A DNA stretch of 13,374 nucleotides, taken from an uncultured Bacteroidales bacterium (GTDB lineage: Bacteria; Bacteroidota; Bacteroidia; Bacteroidales; UBA932). The notes below the pieces were generated by a model. The model was given only the letters and a program-made list of their open reading frames with translations. It searched no databases and was not told the origin of the DNA. The stretch is taken from NCBI GenBank assembly GCA_946062035.1, contig CAMGTS010000014.1, positions 1 to 13,374 on the forward strand, written 5' to 3'. Shown piece by piece: positions 6,443-13,374 of this stretch; position 1 is the first letter of the stretch; each line of letters starts with the position of its first letter. Both the position numbers and the translations under genes were made by a program.

Positions 6443-7330
6443 CTACAGGTTATAATGCATGATTTTAAGCTGCTCTGAATTATAGAGGAGTTTCTCCAAA
6501 ACAGGTCTGAGAGGTTCTCTGAATATATATATCAGGAGAGCGATAATCATCAGCGAAATCAGGACTATAAAGATCCAGAGGACAACTAACAGCCATGTCT
6601 TCTTTTTCGAACTTTCTGAATCTTTTTTTGCTGTCTGCAAGTCTGATTTCTCCTGCCCTTCCTGGACTTTAGGCTGAGTTGTAATATTTTGTGATACAGG
6701 ATTTTGCTCGGTTTGCTTTTCAGAGCTTTCAGGTACTTCTGTATTTGTCTGATTTACAGGTGATTGCGCATCTTTTTCTGCTGTTTCGTTTTCGAGATTC
6801 GCTTGCTCGGTCTTTTCTGTTTCGGCTATAACCTCTATCGTATTTGAATGAGTGTCAGTGTCTTGAGCATCGGTAGGGGCGTTTTGCTGGACAGTGGTTT
6901 CATCCGTCTGTTCCTCAATGGTAACAGCTCCAAGCCCGAAAGAGTCCGATACGATTTCGAAAGAGGGGGCGGCCTCAAACTCGATACCGCCTGTCTTTGA
7001 AGAGACGAGAGTGCCTACTCCACGGATTTCGTATCGTTTGCTCTGTTCTATCGATGTTCGGACAGAGTTGATGAATTCTCTTACAATCGCCTCACCTTCT
7101 TCAAGAGTCACTGCTCCGTTCTCAGAGACGCACTTGGCCAAAGCGTTGTTATCGTTAAATCGCAAGGTGTTGAAACTGACCTTTTTATAAGGAGGGTTTA
7201 TGACCTTTCCGTCACCTGAAAAAGTTGCGGGAAGATCCTGCAATTCGATCGCACCGATTGAAGGGAGGATAATTTCCCCATCGGTGACAATGATTTTCTT
7301 GATAATTCTTGCGATGTCTAACTCTTCCAT
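6443..7330 (-). CDS. Membrane-anchored protein with HU-like (CCDC81-type) N-terminus
   Basis: The 295-residue protein has a globular N-terminal part (1 to about 130). It resembles the tandem HU-like fold of bacterial CCDC81-type proteins: LPSIGAIEL at 22-30, PPYKKVSFN at 46-54 and RYEIRGVGTL at 99-108, the last typical of IHF/HU relatives. Then comes a long Glu/Thr/Gln-rich disordered linker (about 135-240), a basic SKKKTW and one membrane helix (about 245-269), leaving a 25-residue tail. Bacteroidales relatives often end in a SPOR peptidoglycan-binding domain; none is visible here. The likely topology is HU part in the cytoplasm, short tail outside (positive residues before the helix). It may link nucleoid or cytoplasmic partners to the envelope, but its function is unproven. 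It converges on the kinase gene with a 44-nt gap. Confidence 0.75.
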   Translation of the reverse strand: MEELDIARIIKKIIVTDGEIILPSIGAIELQDLPATFSGDGKVINPPYKKVSFNTLRFNDNNALAKCVSENGAVTLEEGEAIVREFINSVRTSIEQSKRYEIRGVGTLVSSKTGGIEFEAAPSFEIVSDSFGLGAVTIEEQTDETTVQQNAPTDAQDTDTHSNTIEVIAETEKTEQANLENETAEKDAQSPVNQTNTEVPESSEKQTEQNPVSQNITTQPKVQEGQEKSDLQTAKKDSESSKKKTWLLVVLWIFIVLISLMIIALLIYIFREPLRPVLEKLLYNSEQLKIMHYNL

Positions 7331-7336
7331 ACTCTA

Positions 7337-7370
7337 CAAAGTTACCTAAAATTCGATGAGCCTCAACAAA
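7337..7370 (-). promoter_or_regulatory. Promoter of the HU-like membrane protein gene, nearly leaderless
   Basis: On the minus strand TTTG (7367-7370), a 22-nt spacer and TAACTTTG (7337-7344) match the Bacteroidales pattern with a slightly long spacer. The -7 element ends only 6 nt before the ATG at 7330, so the transcript would start within a few bases of the start codon. Confidence 0.65.
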
Positions 7371-7382
7371 AGTCGTAAAAGA

Positions 7383-7414
7383 TTTGGAACTTCTCAGAAA
7401 ATAATCTACTTTTG
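7383..7414 (+). promoter_or_regulatory. Promoter of tRNA-Asn
   Basis: TTTG (7383-7386), a 20-nt spacer and TACTTTTG (7407-7414) fit the Bacteroidales -33/-7 consensus well. Transcription would start near 7420, leaving a precursor 5' leader of about a dozen bases. It is divergent from the promoter at 7337-7370. Confidence 0.82.
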
Positions 7415-7431
7415 CAATCCCAAAAGGAAAT

Positions 7432-7505
7432 GCCTGAATAGCTCAGTTGGTTAGAGCACATGACTGTTAATCATGGGGTCCTAGGTTCAAGTCCTTGTTC
7501 AGGCG
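7432..7505 (+). tRNA. tRNA-Asn (anticodon GTT)
   Basis: The acceptor stem GCCTGAA (7432-7438) pairs fully with TTCAGGC (7498-7504). The D stem is GCTC/GAGC, and the anticodon stem CATGA (7459-7463) pairs with TCATG (7471-7475) around the loop CTGTTAA, giving GTT at 7466-7468. The T arm is CTAGG / TTCAAGT / CCTTG and has a T-T mismatch at its second pair (7482 with 7496). T8, A9 and discriminator G73 are as expected for asparagine. The 3' CCA is not encoded (GCAT follows), so it must be added after transcription. The gene stands alone with its own promoter and terminator. Confidence 0.96.
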
Positions 7506-7508
7506 CAT

Positions 7509-7542
7509 AAGTGGAGTGGTTTTCTAACCGCTCCACTTTTTT
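7509..7542 (+). terminator. Intrinsic terminator of tRNA-Asn
   Basis: AAGTGGAGTGG (7509-7519) pairs with CCGCTCCACTT (7528-7538), 11 pairs with one T-G wobble around an 8-nt loop, followed by a T run to 7542. It starts 4 nt after the tRNA. Bases 7543-7599 beyond it show nothing identifiable. Confidence 0.93.
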
Positions 7543-7678
7543 ATTACCCCGTGTACTATATTTTGGCCTTATTCTCCACTTCAAGGCGAAAATGTAATGT
7601 TGCCAAAAAGTTGGTGACGGACTATAAAAAGAAAGGGAAATAGTGAAAACCTTCAGGTGTAGCTCTGACTATTTTCCT

Positions 7679-7963
7679 TTAGATATGCCAAGTAGGATAG
7701 TTTTCAAGGTATTCATCAAACCAGCGATGCAGCTGACGCTCGCTGTGTCCGCTCAATTCCGCTATTTGCGGAATTGTCTGCTTTCTAAGAATCCACCATT
7801 CAAACCACACGAACCTATTGGCGCTACTCACATCCTTTCTACGATAAGTATACACATTGTCGCATACCTTGCATTTATACCTCTGATGGCCACACTGACG
7901 CCCCCATTTAATGACATTTAACGCCCCACATCGGGGGCACTTTTCTACTCGACATTTTGACAT
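7679..7963 (-). pseudogene. Truncated zinc-ribbon transposase, N-terminal part only
   Basis: The 94 codons from ATG 7963 encode MSKCRVEKCPRCGALN, then a second cysteine pair CKVC: a CxxC-x17-CxxC zinc ribbon (about residues 9-33). A helix-turn-helix-like stretch follows (IPQIAELSGHSERQLHRWF). The chain stops at YPTWHI with TAA (7679-7681), where relatives would continue into the catalytic DDE domain; no catalytic Asp/Glu region follows within the 64 bp to the left terminal repeat. The closest labels are the zinc-binding transposases of Bacteroidales IS elements (IS256-variant, IS1595 or IS1249-like); I cannot choose among them. A GTG at 7972 would add MIF but lies inside a hairpin arm, so ATG 7963 is preferred. 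It may still make a small DNA-binding protein. Confidence 0.75.
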
Positions 7964-7967
7964 AAAA

Positions 7968-8003
7968 ATCACCTTTGATTAAATCGGTTTCATCAAAGGT
8001 GAT
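7968..8003 (-). repeat. Perfect 12-bp inverted repeat covering the transposase ribosome binding site
   Basis: ATCACCTTTGAT and ATCAAAGGTGAT (7992-8003 and 7968-7979 on the minus strand) pair perfectly around a 12-nt loop. The downstream arm contains AAAGGTGA, the only SD-like bases before the transposase ATG at 7963, so folding would hide them. Similar hairpins limit transposase translation in several known IS elements. Confidence 0.7.
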
Positions 8004-8015
8004 ATATCTTATTGT

Positions 8016-8044
8016 ATTATAGTTGATTACAAGGATTTTACCAA
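8016..8044 (-). promoter_or_regulatory. Possible sigma70-like transposase promoter in the IS right end
   Basis: On the minus strand TTGGTA (8039-8044), a 17-nt spacer and TATAAT (8016-8021) resemble an E. coli-type promoter. The -35-like hexamer overlaps the terminal repeat. This is not the Bacteroidota TAnnTTTG form used elsewhere in the window; A/T-rich sequence makes chance matches likely. Confidence 0.3.
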
Positions 8045-8088
8045 CTGTTTTTGGCAATTAAACCATATTACAAGATGATAGAAGACCT

Positions 8089-8125
8089 AAAAAGGGCAGA
8101 CTAATAATTTTAGTCAGCCCTTTTA
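8089..8125 (-). terminator. Intrinsic terminator downstream of metG
   Basis: AAAAGGGC-A-GACTAA (8090-8104) pairs with TTAGTC-A-GCCCTTTT (8110-8124), 14 pairs with one A-A mismatch around a 5-nt loop. On the minus strand a run of T follows, 30-65 nt after the metG stop codon. The other strand also ends in TTTT, so it may work in both directions and shield metG from the IS remnant. Confidence 0.88.
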
Positions 8126-8155
8126 CTCTATTGAGTATAATCACTTGTCGATAAA

Positions 8156-10261
8156 TTAACCGATTGTGGCTCCGTTTGCGAGGGTCTCTTGAGGAGTTAC
8201 GAAGCGCATCTTTCCGGATGCGTCCTTTGCCATCAGAATCATTCCTTTGCTCTCGATTCCTTTGATTACTCTCGGTTTGAGGTTGGCGAGGATACAGATT
8301 TGTTTGCCCACCATCTCTTCCGGTTTGTAGTATTCCGCAATGCCTGAAACGATTACACGCTTGTCGATGCCGGTGTCAATCGTGAGTTTGAGGAGCTTGG
8401 ATGTCTTAGGGACAGCTACGGCCTCAAGGACTGTGGCGGTTCTGATATCCATCTTGTCGAAATCATCGATTGTGCACTCTTCTTTCTGAGGCTCGACGAG
8501 TTTAGCCGCTTCAGCGGCAGCCTTCTCCATATTTGCTTTTTTGATCTCTGCAAGCCTCTGAACCTGAGCGTTAACGGCATCGTCTTCAATCTTGCTGAAA
8601 AGAAGTTCGGCAGGGTTGAGTAGCGAGCCCGCTTCGATAAGGTCTGTTCGTCCGAGGTTATCCCAGCTGATTTTACCATCTACTTTGCTTGTAGGGCAGA
8701 CCTCTGTATTTGCGGCAGCCAAGCCGAGCATCGCCTGAAGTTTCTTTGAAGAGAACGGACAGAACGGCTCAAATGCGATCGCAAGATTTGCGCACAACTG
8801 TAACGAAAGGTTAAGAATAACCGCAACTCTTTCTGGGTCAGTCTTGAAAAGTTTCCATGGCTCGGTATCTGTGAGATATTTATTGCCGAGTCGTGCGAGG
8901 TTCATCGCCTCTTTGACCGCATCCCTGAATTTATAGTTGTTGAGATCATCTGTCAACGCCTTTGCAATAACCGGGATTTCAGCGATCATCGCCTTGTCGC
9001 AATCGTTCAGTGCGTTCTCAGGAATTGCAGGGACTTTGCCTCCGAAATATTTGTGAGTCAAGACCATGGCACGGTTGACGAAGTTTCCGTATATGGCTAC
9101 TAATTCGCTGTTATTGCGGCCTTGGAAATCTTTCCATGTAAAGTCATTGTCTTTTGTCTCAGGAGCGTTTGCGCATAGGACATATCTGAGAACATCCTGC
9201 TGTCCAGGGAAATCCCTAAGGTATTCTTCAAGCCAGATCGCCCAGTTGCGGGAGGTCGAAATCTTGTCGCCTTCAAGGTTCAGGAATTCGTTTGCCGGCA
9301 CATTCTCAGGAAGGATGAATCCGTCACCGTAAGCCTTTAGCATTGATGGGAATACGATGCAGTGGAAGACAATGTTGTCTTTTCCGATAAAGTGTACGAG
9401 ATGAGTATCCTCGCTCTTCCACCATTTTTCCCAATCGTTCGGCAGAAGCTCTTTTGTATTAGATATATAGCCTATAGGGGCGTCGAACCAAACATAGAGA
9501 ACCTTTCCCTCAGCCCCTTTGACAGGAACTGGGACTCCCCAGTCCAAATCTCTCGTCACAGCTCTTGGTTTCAGGCCGCCGTCAATCCAGCTTTTGCACT
9601 GGCCGTAGACATTGGTCTTCCACTCCTTGTGACCGTCGAGAATCCACTCCTTAAGCCATCCTTCATACTGATCTAATGGAAGATACCAATGTTTTGTCAT
9701 CTTCTTGACAGGCTTCTCACCACTTAATCTTGAGTGAGGGTTTATAAGCTCGTCAGGGCTGAGAGTGCTTCCGCATTTTTCGCATTGGTCACCGTATGCT
9801 CCCTCCGCTCCGCACTTCGGGCATGTGCCTACGATATATCTGTCAGCGAGAAAAACATTAGCCGCAGGATCGTAGTATTGTTCGCTTTCTTTTTCGATGA
9901 ACTTGCCGTCTTTATATAGTTTCAGGAAAAAATCTGACGCTACCTCTTCGTGAATCTTTGATGATGTTCTTGAATATATGTCGAAACTGATTCCGAATCT
10001 GTTGAACGAGTCTTTTATGATTGCGTGATATTTATCTACAATTTCCTGTGGCGTACATCCCAAATCTTTGGCTTTGAATGTAATAGGCACTCCGTGTTCA
10101 TCACTTCCACATACAAACAGAACATCCTTGCCCTCCAGTCTGAGGAAACGTGCGTAAATATCCGACGGGATATAAACTCCTGCGAGATGGCCTACGTGTA
10201 CGCTTCCGTTGGCGTAAGGCAGCGCCGCGGTAATCAAATGTCTTTTGAACTTATTCTCCAT
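8156..10261 (-). CDS. metG: Methionyl-tRNA synthetase with C-terminal tRNA-binding domain
   Basis: This 701-residue class I enzyme charges tRNA-Met with methionine. The signature HVGH is at residues 22-25, within [14 protein letters not shown]. The KMSKS loop reads KISTS (333-337). The connective-peptide zinc knuckle has C147, C150, C160 and C163. The alpha-helical anticodon-binding domain follows (about 380-540). The last hundred residues (about 597-701, starting [16 protein letters not shown]) form an EMAPII/Trbp111-type tRNA-binding domain with the usual [16 protein letters not shown] segment (given here as LKPRVIKG and SKGMIL). Length and order fit Bacteroidota MetRS. It lies 116 nt after dnaG on the same strand with its own terminator. 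A weak AGAAAAGA stretch precedes the ATG, and no TAnnTTTG promoter is visible in the gap, so cotranscription with dnaG is possible. Confidence 0.98.
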   Translation of the reverse strand: MENKFKRHLITAALPYANGSVHVGHLAGVYIPSDIYARFLRLEGKDVLFVCGSDEHGVPITFKAKDLGCTPQEIVDKYHAIIKDSFNRFGISFDIYSRTSSKIHEEVASDFFLKLYKDGKFIEKESEQYYDPAANVFLADRYIVGTCPKCGAEGAYGDQCEKCGSTLSPDELINPHSRLSGEKPVKKMTKHWYLPLDQYEGWLKEWILDGHKEWKTNVYGQCKSWIDGGLKPRAVTRDLDWGVPVPVKGAEGKVLYVWFDAPIGYISNTKELLPNDWEKWWKSEDTHLVHFIGKDNIVFHCIVFPSMLKAYGDGFILPENVPANEFLNLEGDKISTSRNWAIWLEEYLRDFPGQQDVLRYVLCANAPETKDNDFTWKDFQGRNNSELVAIYGNFVNRAMVLTHKYFGGKVPAIPENALNDCDKAMIAEIPVIAKALTDDLNNYKFRDAVKEAMNLARLGNKYLTDTEPWKLFKTDPERVAVILNLSLQLCANLAIAFEPFCPFSSKKLQAMLGLAAANTEVCPTSKVDGKISWDNLGRTDLIEAGSLLNPAELLFSKIEDDAVNAQVQRLAEIKKANMEKAAAEAAKLVEPQKEECTIDDFDKMDIRTATVLEAVAVPKTSKLLKLTIDTGIDKRVIVSGIAEYYKPEEMVGKQICILANLKPRVIKGIESKGMILMAKDASGKMRFVTPQETLANGATIG

Positions 10262-10277
10262 ATCTTTTCTTATCTAT

Positions 10278-10299
10278 TATCCTATAAATATCCTATAAA
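10278..10299 (-). repeat. Two tandem 11-bp repeats upstream of metG
   Basis: TTTATAGGATA occurs twice head to tail on the minus strand, ending 17 nt before the metG ATG, inside its probable leader or promoter. A 6-bp G/C-rich hairpin lies just upstream (10304-10320). No role can be assigned. Confidence 0.6.
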
Positions 10300-10377
10300 T
10301 TTTGTCCGGTTTTTCCGGGCTTACTTGCTTAGCGGCTATAGCTGACTCTGACTATTCCCGAAATTACAGGAAGCTCT

Positions 10378-12477
10378 CTATATTTTCTTGTTAGAAAGCT
10401 TCATGAGCTCCATCTTAACAATGTTAAGGTTCTGTATTTCAATGATCAGTTTATCTTCTTCCTCTCTATTGCCGGTAAGACCCGCACTTTTGAGGGCCTC
10501 CTTGCACTCCTCGATTTTCAACCCTACGACTTTGGACTTGTAAATATACATAGCCTTAGGAACAAGTTGGGGCAGGACGGTGACCTCATCAGTCAACGAC
10601 TCTTTTACCTTTTCGCTCCTTAGCTGGTATTTCGACATGAAGAGATCTATAACGCTCTTTGATACAGCCTGTTCAGGGCTTTGCGCAAAGTGTTTCAAAA
10701 TTTCTTCAAAGTCGGACGGCCCGTCGAGTTTGAAGTATTCGTCATATATCTTCTTTAACGCCTGATCCGAAAGTTCCAATCCGTCCTCATCAATTTCGGA
10801 GCGGATAAATTCGGCGACGCTTCCCTCTTCTGTCTTTTCTGCGCCATACACGGCATTTGCCATGTTCTTAAGTGTCTGGCCGCCAAATTTAAGCAGATAA
10901 TAGACAATGTCCTTCTCCGCGCTCACTAATTCTTCCTGCGCTTTCCTTAGGGCAGGTGTGACACTTCCGCTGACAGAGGTGGAGCTATCTGCTTTGCGTA
11001 CCGGCCCTGTAGGTTTGTCAGCCAAATACTGGGTGGCTTCAATACGCTCTTTTTCAATCTGTTCCGTGCGCTTCTGCCGGTAATATTCATCCTGGGTACG
11101 TTTGGAGCGTAAGTCGTTGACTTTTTCCAATATACTTTCAGGCGGAATGTTCATTTTCTTTGCGGTCTCGTTGGAATAGACGCTGCGGGTTATCGCTTCA
11201 GGTATCACCGATATACTCTGAGCCATTTCGTTAATGATCTTGCTCAGTTTGAACGGATCGTTGCCGGCATCTTGCGAGAGGGTCCGGAGCTGGTAATATA
11301 TGAAATCCTCTTCGGCGCTCTCTAAGAATTTTTCGAGTTCATCAGGTGTGTGACTCCTTGCGTAGGAGTCGGGGTCTTCTCCGTCCGGAAAAAGGGCGAC
11401 CTTGACATTCAGACCCTCAGCGAGGAACATGTCTATTCCCCTAAGGGAAGCGTGTATTCCTGCGGCATCCCCGTCGTAGATTATCGTGACTTTCGGCGAA
11501 AAGCGTTTGATTAACTGTATCTGTCCGACTGTCAGCGCTGTACCGCAGCTTGCCACCACATTCTTGATGCCGCTCTGATGTAGCGAAATTACATCTGTGT
11601 ATCCTTCAACCAAGTAGCAGTTCTGTTTTCGGGCTATCTCCCCTTTGGCTTCATAAAGGCCGTAAAGGGTTTTGTTTTTTGTGTAGACCGTGTTCTCCGG
11701 AGAGTTGATGTATTTCGGTATATTCTTGTCTCCGTGCAGTTTGCGGGCGCCGAAGGCGACAACTCTTCCGCTTATGCCGCGAATAGGGAAGATAACCCTT
11801 TCATAAAGGCGGTCATTCAGTTCCCCCGTATATTGTCCAGGTGAATCTTGTTGCTGAGTCGAAAATACATCGTATGAAATCTCTCCTTGATTAGTAGCCG
11901 AGTTGCGTTTAGGTACAGACAATCCAAGCTCAATCAAGAAGTCCTTTTTATATCCTGCCGCTACAGCAGCACGGCTGAATGTGTCTCTTCCGTTATCCGC
12001 ATAACCCAAAAGAAACTCCTCAATGGTCTTGTCGGAAAACTTTCTCTCCCGGAAATAACTAAGTCCTACATTCTTGCCTTCAGAAGTATTCAGCAATGCG
12101 TTGGTAAAATACTTTTGTGCGTAATCGTTTACGATCAGAAGCGCTTCTCTTTTTTGCCGTGTGGCGATATCCTCCGCACTCTCTTCTTTGTCGACAACTT
12201 CGATACCGTATTTGTTGCCGAGATATTTGATCGCTTCGACAAAAGTCATGTGCTCGTGATCCATAACGAAATTCACGGCGTTTCCACCTTTTCCGCATCC
12301 GAAGCATTTGTAGATGCCTAAGCGTGGGGTCACATGGAAACTCGGTGTTTTTTCGTTGTGAAACGGGCAGCATGCGACATAGCTTGCTCCACGTTTCTTT
12401 AGAGCAACGAAGTCACCGACCACGTCCACGATGTCCGCAGTTTCGATGACCCGCTCAATTGTCGCCCTGTCTATCAC
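10378..12477 (-). CDS. dnaG: DNA primase
   Basis: The 699-residue protein makes RNA primers at the replication fork. The N-terminal CHC2 zinc domain shows C37 and H40 in CCPFH, then C58 and C61 in CFGC. The Toprim catalytic core has E291 in LVEGYTD and D335/D337 in YDGDAAG. The C-terminal third (about 510-699), helical and charged, is the expected DnaB-helicase-binding region. A Ser/Gln-rich stretch of about 25-30 residues (191-220) precedes NDRLYERVIFPIRG, longer than in the Bacteroides primases I recall. Translation starts at GTG (12475-12477), because MIDRATIERVIETADIVDVV matches the usual primase opening and no ATG fits. The start is 3 nt after the recA stop, so the two genes are probably cotranscribed and translationally coupled. 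Confidence 0.98.
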   Translation of the reverse strand: MIDRATIERVIETADIVDVVGDFVALKKRGASYVACCPFHNEKTPSFHVTPRLGIYKCFGCGKGGNAVNFVMDHEHMTFVEAIKYLGNKYGIEVVDKEESAEDIATRQKREALLIVNDYAQKYFTNALLNTSEGKNVGLSYFRERKFSDKTIEEFLLGYADNGRDTFSRAAVAAGYKKDFLIELGLSVPKRNSATNQGEISYDVFSTQQQDSPGQYTGELNDRLYERVIFPIRGISGRVVAFGARKLHGDKNIPKYINSPENTVYTKNKTLYGLYEAKGEIARKQNCYLVEGYTDVISLHQSGIKNVVASCGTALTVGQIQLIKRFSPKVTIIYDGDAAGIHASLRGIDMFLAEGLNVKVALFPDGEDPDSYARSHTPDELEKFLESAEEDFIYYQLRTLSQDAGNDPFKLSKIINEMAQSISVIPEAITRSVYSNETAKKMNIPPESILEKVNDLRSKRTQDEYYRQKRTEQIEKERIEATQYLADKPTGPVRKADSSTSVSGSVTPALRKAQEELVSAEKDIVYYLLKFGGQTLKNMANAVYGAEKTEEGSVAEFIRSEIDEDGLELSDQALKKIYDEYFKLDGPSDFEEILKHFAQSPEQAVSKSVIDLFMSKYQLRSEKVKESLTDEVTVLPQLVPKAMYIYKSKVVGLKIEECKEALKSAGLTGNREEEDKLIIEIQNLNIVKMELMKLSNKKI

Positions 12478-12480
12478 AGA

Positions 12481-13374
12481 TTAGTCAGTTACCGATTTCA
12501 GCTTTTCACGAACCTGAGTCTCAATCTCTTCCGCAAGCTCAGGATTGTCCTTAAGAAGTTGCTTTACAGCCTCCCTTCCCTGTGCGAGCTTAGAATCGTT
12601 GTAGCTGAACCAGCTTCCGCTCTTCTTGATTACATCAAGTTCTACTCCCAAGTCGATAAGCTCACCGATTTTTGATATACCCTCACCGAATACGATATCG
12701 AATTCTACTTTGCGGAAAGGAGGGGCGACCTTGTTCTTGACAACTTTGACCCTTGCACGGTTGCCTGTAGCATCCTCACCGTCTTTTATTTGGGCGAGCT
12801 TACGGACATCTAATCTTACTGACGCATAGAACTTGAGAGCGTTACCGCCCGTAGTCGTCTCAGGGTTGCCGAACATTACTCCGATCTTGTCTCTGAGCTG
12901 ATTGATGAAAATGCAGCAGGTGTTTGTCTTGCTGATGTTGGCTGTCAGCTTTCTGAGAGCCTGGCTCATAAGCCTTGCCTGAAGACCCATTTTGCTGTCT
13001 CCCATTTCTCCTTCGATTTCGGCCTTAGGAGTTAGAGCCGCGACAGAATCGACAACAACGATATCAACCGCACCCGAGCGGATCAGGCTGTCTGTAATTT
13101 CAAGCGCCTGCTCACCGTTGTCAGGTTGTGAGATAAGAAGTGTATCTACATTTACTCCAAGTTTCTTTGCGTAAGTTCTGTCGAAGGCGTGCTCCGCATC
13201 TATAATGGCGGCTATACCTCCTAACTTCTGAGCTTCGGCGATAGCGTGAATGGCAAGAGTTGTCTTACCACTGCTCTCCGGGCCGTATATTTCAATGACT
13301 CTTCCTCTTGGGTATTCGCCGACGCCGAATGCGTGATCCAAGGCGATAGAACCTGACGGAAGGATTGATTCAGC
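12481..13374 (-). CDS. recA: Recombinase RecA (5' end outside window)
   Basis: The frame is open to the window edge, giving 297 C-terminal residues. Compared with E. coli RecA, roughly the first 35 residues are missing. RecA forms ATP-dependent filaments on single-stranded DNA for homologous recombination and SOS induction. Walker A is GPESSGKT (fragment residues 31-38), Walker B is [12 protein letters not shown], loop L1 is [18 protein letters not shown], and the L2 region is [20 protein letters not shown] with [14 protein letters not shown] following. The C-terminus is short ([16 protein letters not shown]) without a long acidic tail. The codon at 13339-13341 is TTG (leucine in SIALDHAFG), not the true start. 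It is the upstream partner of dnaG on the minus strand. Confidence 0.98.
   Translation of the reverse strand, partial: AESILPSGSIALDHAFGVGEYPRGRVIEIYGPESSGKTTLAIHAIAEAQKLGGIAAIIDAEHAFDRTYAKKLGVNVDTLLISQPDNGEQALEITDSLIRSGAVDIVVVDSVAALTPKAEIEGEMGDSKMGLQARLMSQALRKLTANISKTNTCCIFINQLRDKIGVMFGNPETTTGGNALKFYASVRLDVRKLAQIKDGEDATGNRARVKVVKNKVAPPFRKVEFDIVFGEGISKIGELIDLGVELDVIKKSGSWFSYNDSKLAQGREAVKQLLKDNPELAEEIETQVREKLKSVTD

Larger units (their letters stand above)
7600..8057 (-). mobile_element. Internally deleted insertion sequence, about 458 bp, both ends kept
   Basis: The left end TTGCCAAAAAGTTGGT (7600-7615) is mirrored by the right end, which on the minus strand reads TTGCCAAAAACAGTTGGT (8040-8057): identical apart from a 2-base CA insertion. 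Between them lie a transposase fragment on the minus strand, a hairpin over its start region and a possible promoter at the right end. A full zinc-ribbon transposase of this sort would be several hundred codons, so most of the element is missing and it cannot move by itself. No target duplication is evident beside the ends, so the exact borders could be off by a few bases. The element sits between the tRNA-Asn terminator and the metG terminator and breaks no gene. Confidence 0.72.

Noticed and set aside
7432..7600. tRNA-Asn as an attachment site for an integrated element
   Set aside because: The tRNA 3' end is not duplicated downstream, no integrase gene is present, and the IS begins 94 bp beyond the tRNA after an intact terminator.
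7970..7972. GTG at 7972 as the transposase start
   Set aside because: It lies inside the hairpin arm and adds only MIF; the ATG at 7963 has SD-like bases at proper spacing.
7590..8070. Target-site duplication around the deleted insertion sequence
   Set aside because: Bases beside the ends (ending AATGTAATG on the left, starting TTAAACCAT on the right) do not match at 3-9 bp.
10278..10299. CRISPR or larger tandem array upstream of metG
   Set aside because: There are only two 11-bp copies without spacers, and no cas-like gene is present.
10304..10320. Hairpin GTCCGG/CCGGGC as the dnaG terminator
   Set aside because: On the minus strand it is followed by AAAATTT rather than a run of T, and the stem is only six pairs.
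13339..13341. TTG at 13341 as the recA start codon
   Set aside because: The frame stays open to the window edge and encodes [12 protein letters not shown], conserved RecA sequence, so the codon is an internal leucine.
1..13374. A new multi-gene defence or biosynthetic system
   Set aside because: Every sizeable gene belongs to a recognisable housekeeping, envelope or mobile-element family, and none forms an unexplained gene cluster.

Overview
The window looks like chromosomal DNA of an anaerobic, gut-type member of the order Bacteroidales (phylum Bacteroidota). Three things support this. Several promoters fit the Bacteroidota pattern TTTG ... TAnnTTTG. Most genes lack a Shine-Dalgarno (SD) sequence. 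Several protein families here are typical of the group: an OmpA-like porin with a Bacteroidales-type barrel, a secreted M16 peptidase, an HU/CCDC81-type membrane protein and a MetRS with a fused tRNA-binding domain. The genus cannot be named from this sequence alone.

Layout: (1) 1-1160, minus strand: ribosomal protein operon rpsF-rpsR-rplI (rplI runs off the left edge), with a clear promoter and a 5' hairpin that may be the S6:S18 autoregulatory leader. (2) 1161-5566, plus strand: divergent promoter region, a signal-peptide-bearing M16 zinc peptidase, then an OmpA-family outer-membrane protein with its own promoter and a strong intrinsic terminator. (3) 5613-6398, plus strand: a WaaP/InaA-type lipopolysaccharide kinase. 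(4) 6443-7370, minus strand: a membrane-anchored protein with an HU-like (CCDC81-type) N-terminus. (5) 7383-7542, plus strand: a single tRNA-Asn(GTT) with its own promoter and terminator. (6) 7600-8057: an internally deleted insertion sequence, about 458 bp, with both terminal inverted repeats and only the N-terminal part of a zinc-ribbon transposase. (7) 8089-13374, minus strand: recA (5' end off the right edge), dnaG three bases after it, then metG with its own terminator.

Most genes are housekeeping: translation (bS6, bS18, bL9, tRNA-Asn, MetRS), replication and repair (DnaG, RecA) and the cell envelope (OmpA, LPS kinase, M16 peptidase). I did not find a new multi-gene system, defence island or CRISPR array. 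The best regulatory observation is that rpsR and rplI carry perfect AGGAGG sites while almost every other gene here has none. In Bacteroidota, bS18 and bS6 help bS21 hide the anti-SD of 16S rRNA, so this pattern fits feedback control of bS18 synthesis. Secondary points are two promoters so close to their start codons that the mRNAs may be leaderless, a 5'-terminal hairpin with an alternative pairing on the ompA mRNA, and a hairpin that would hide the ribosome binding site of the broken transposase.
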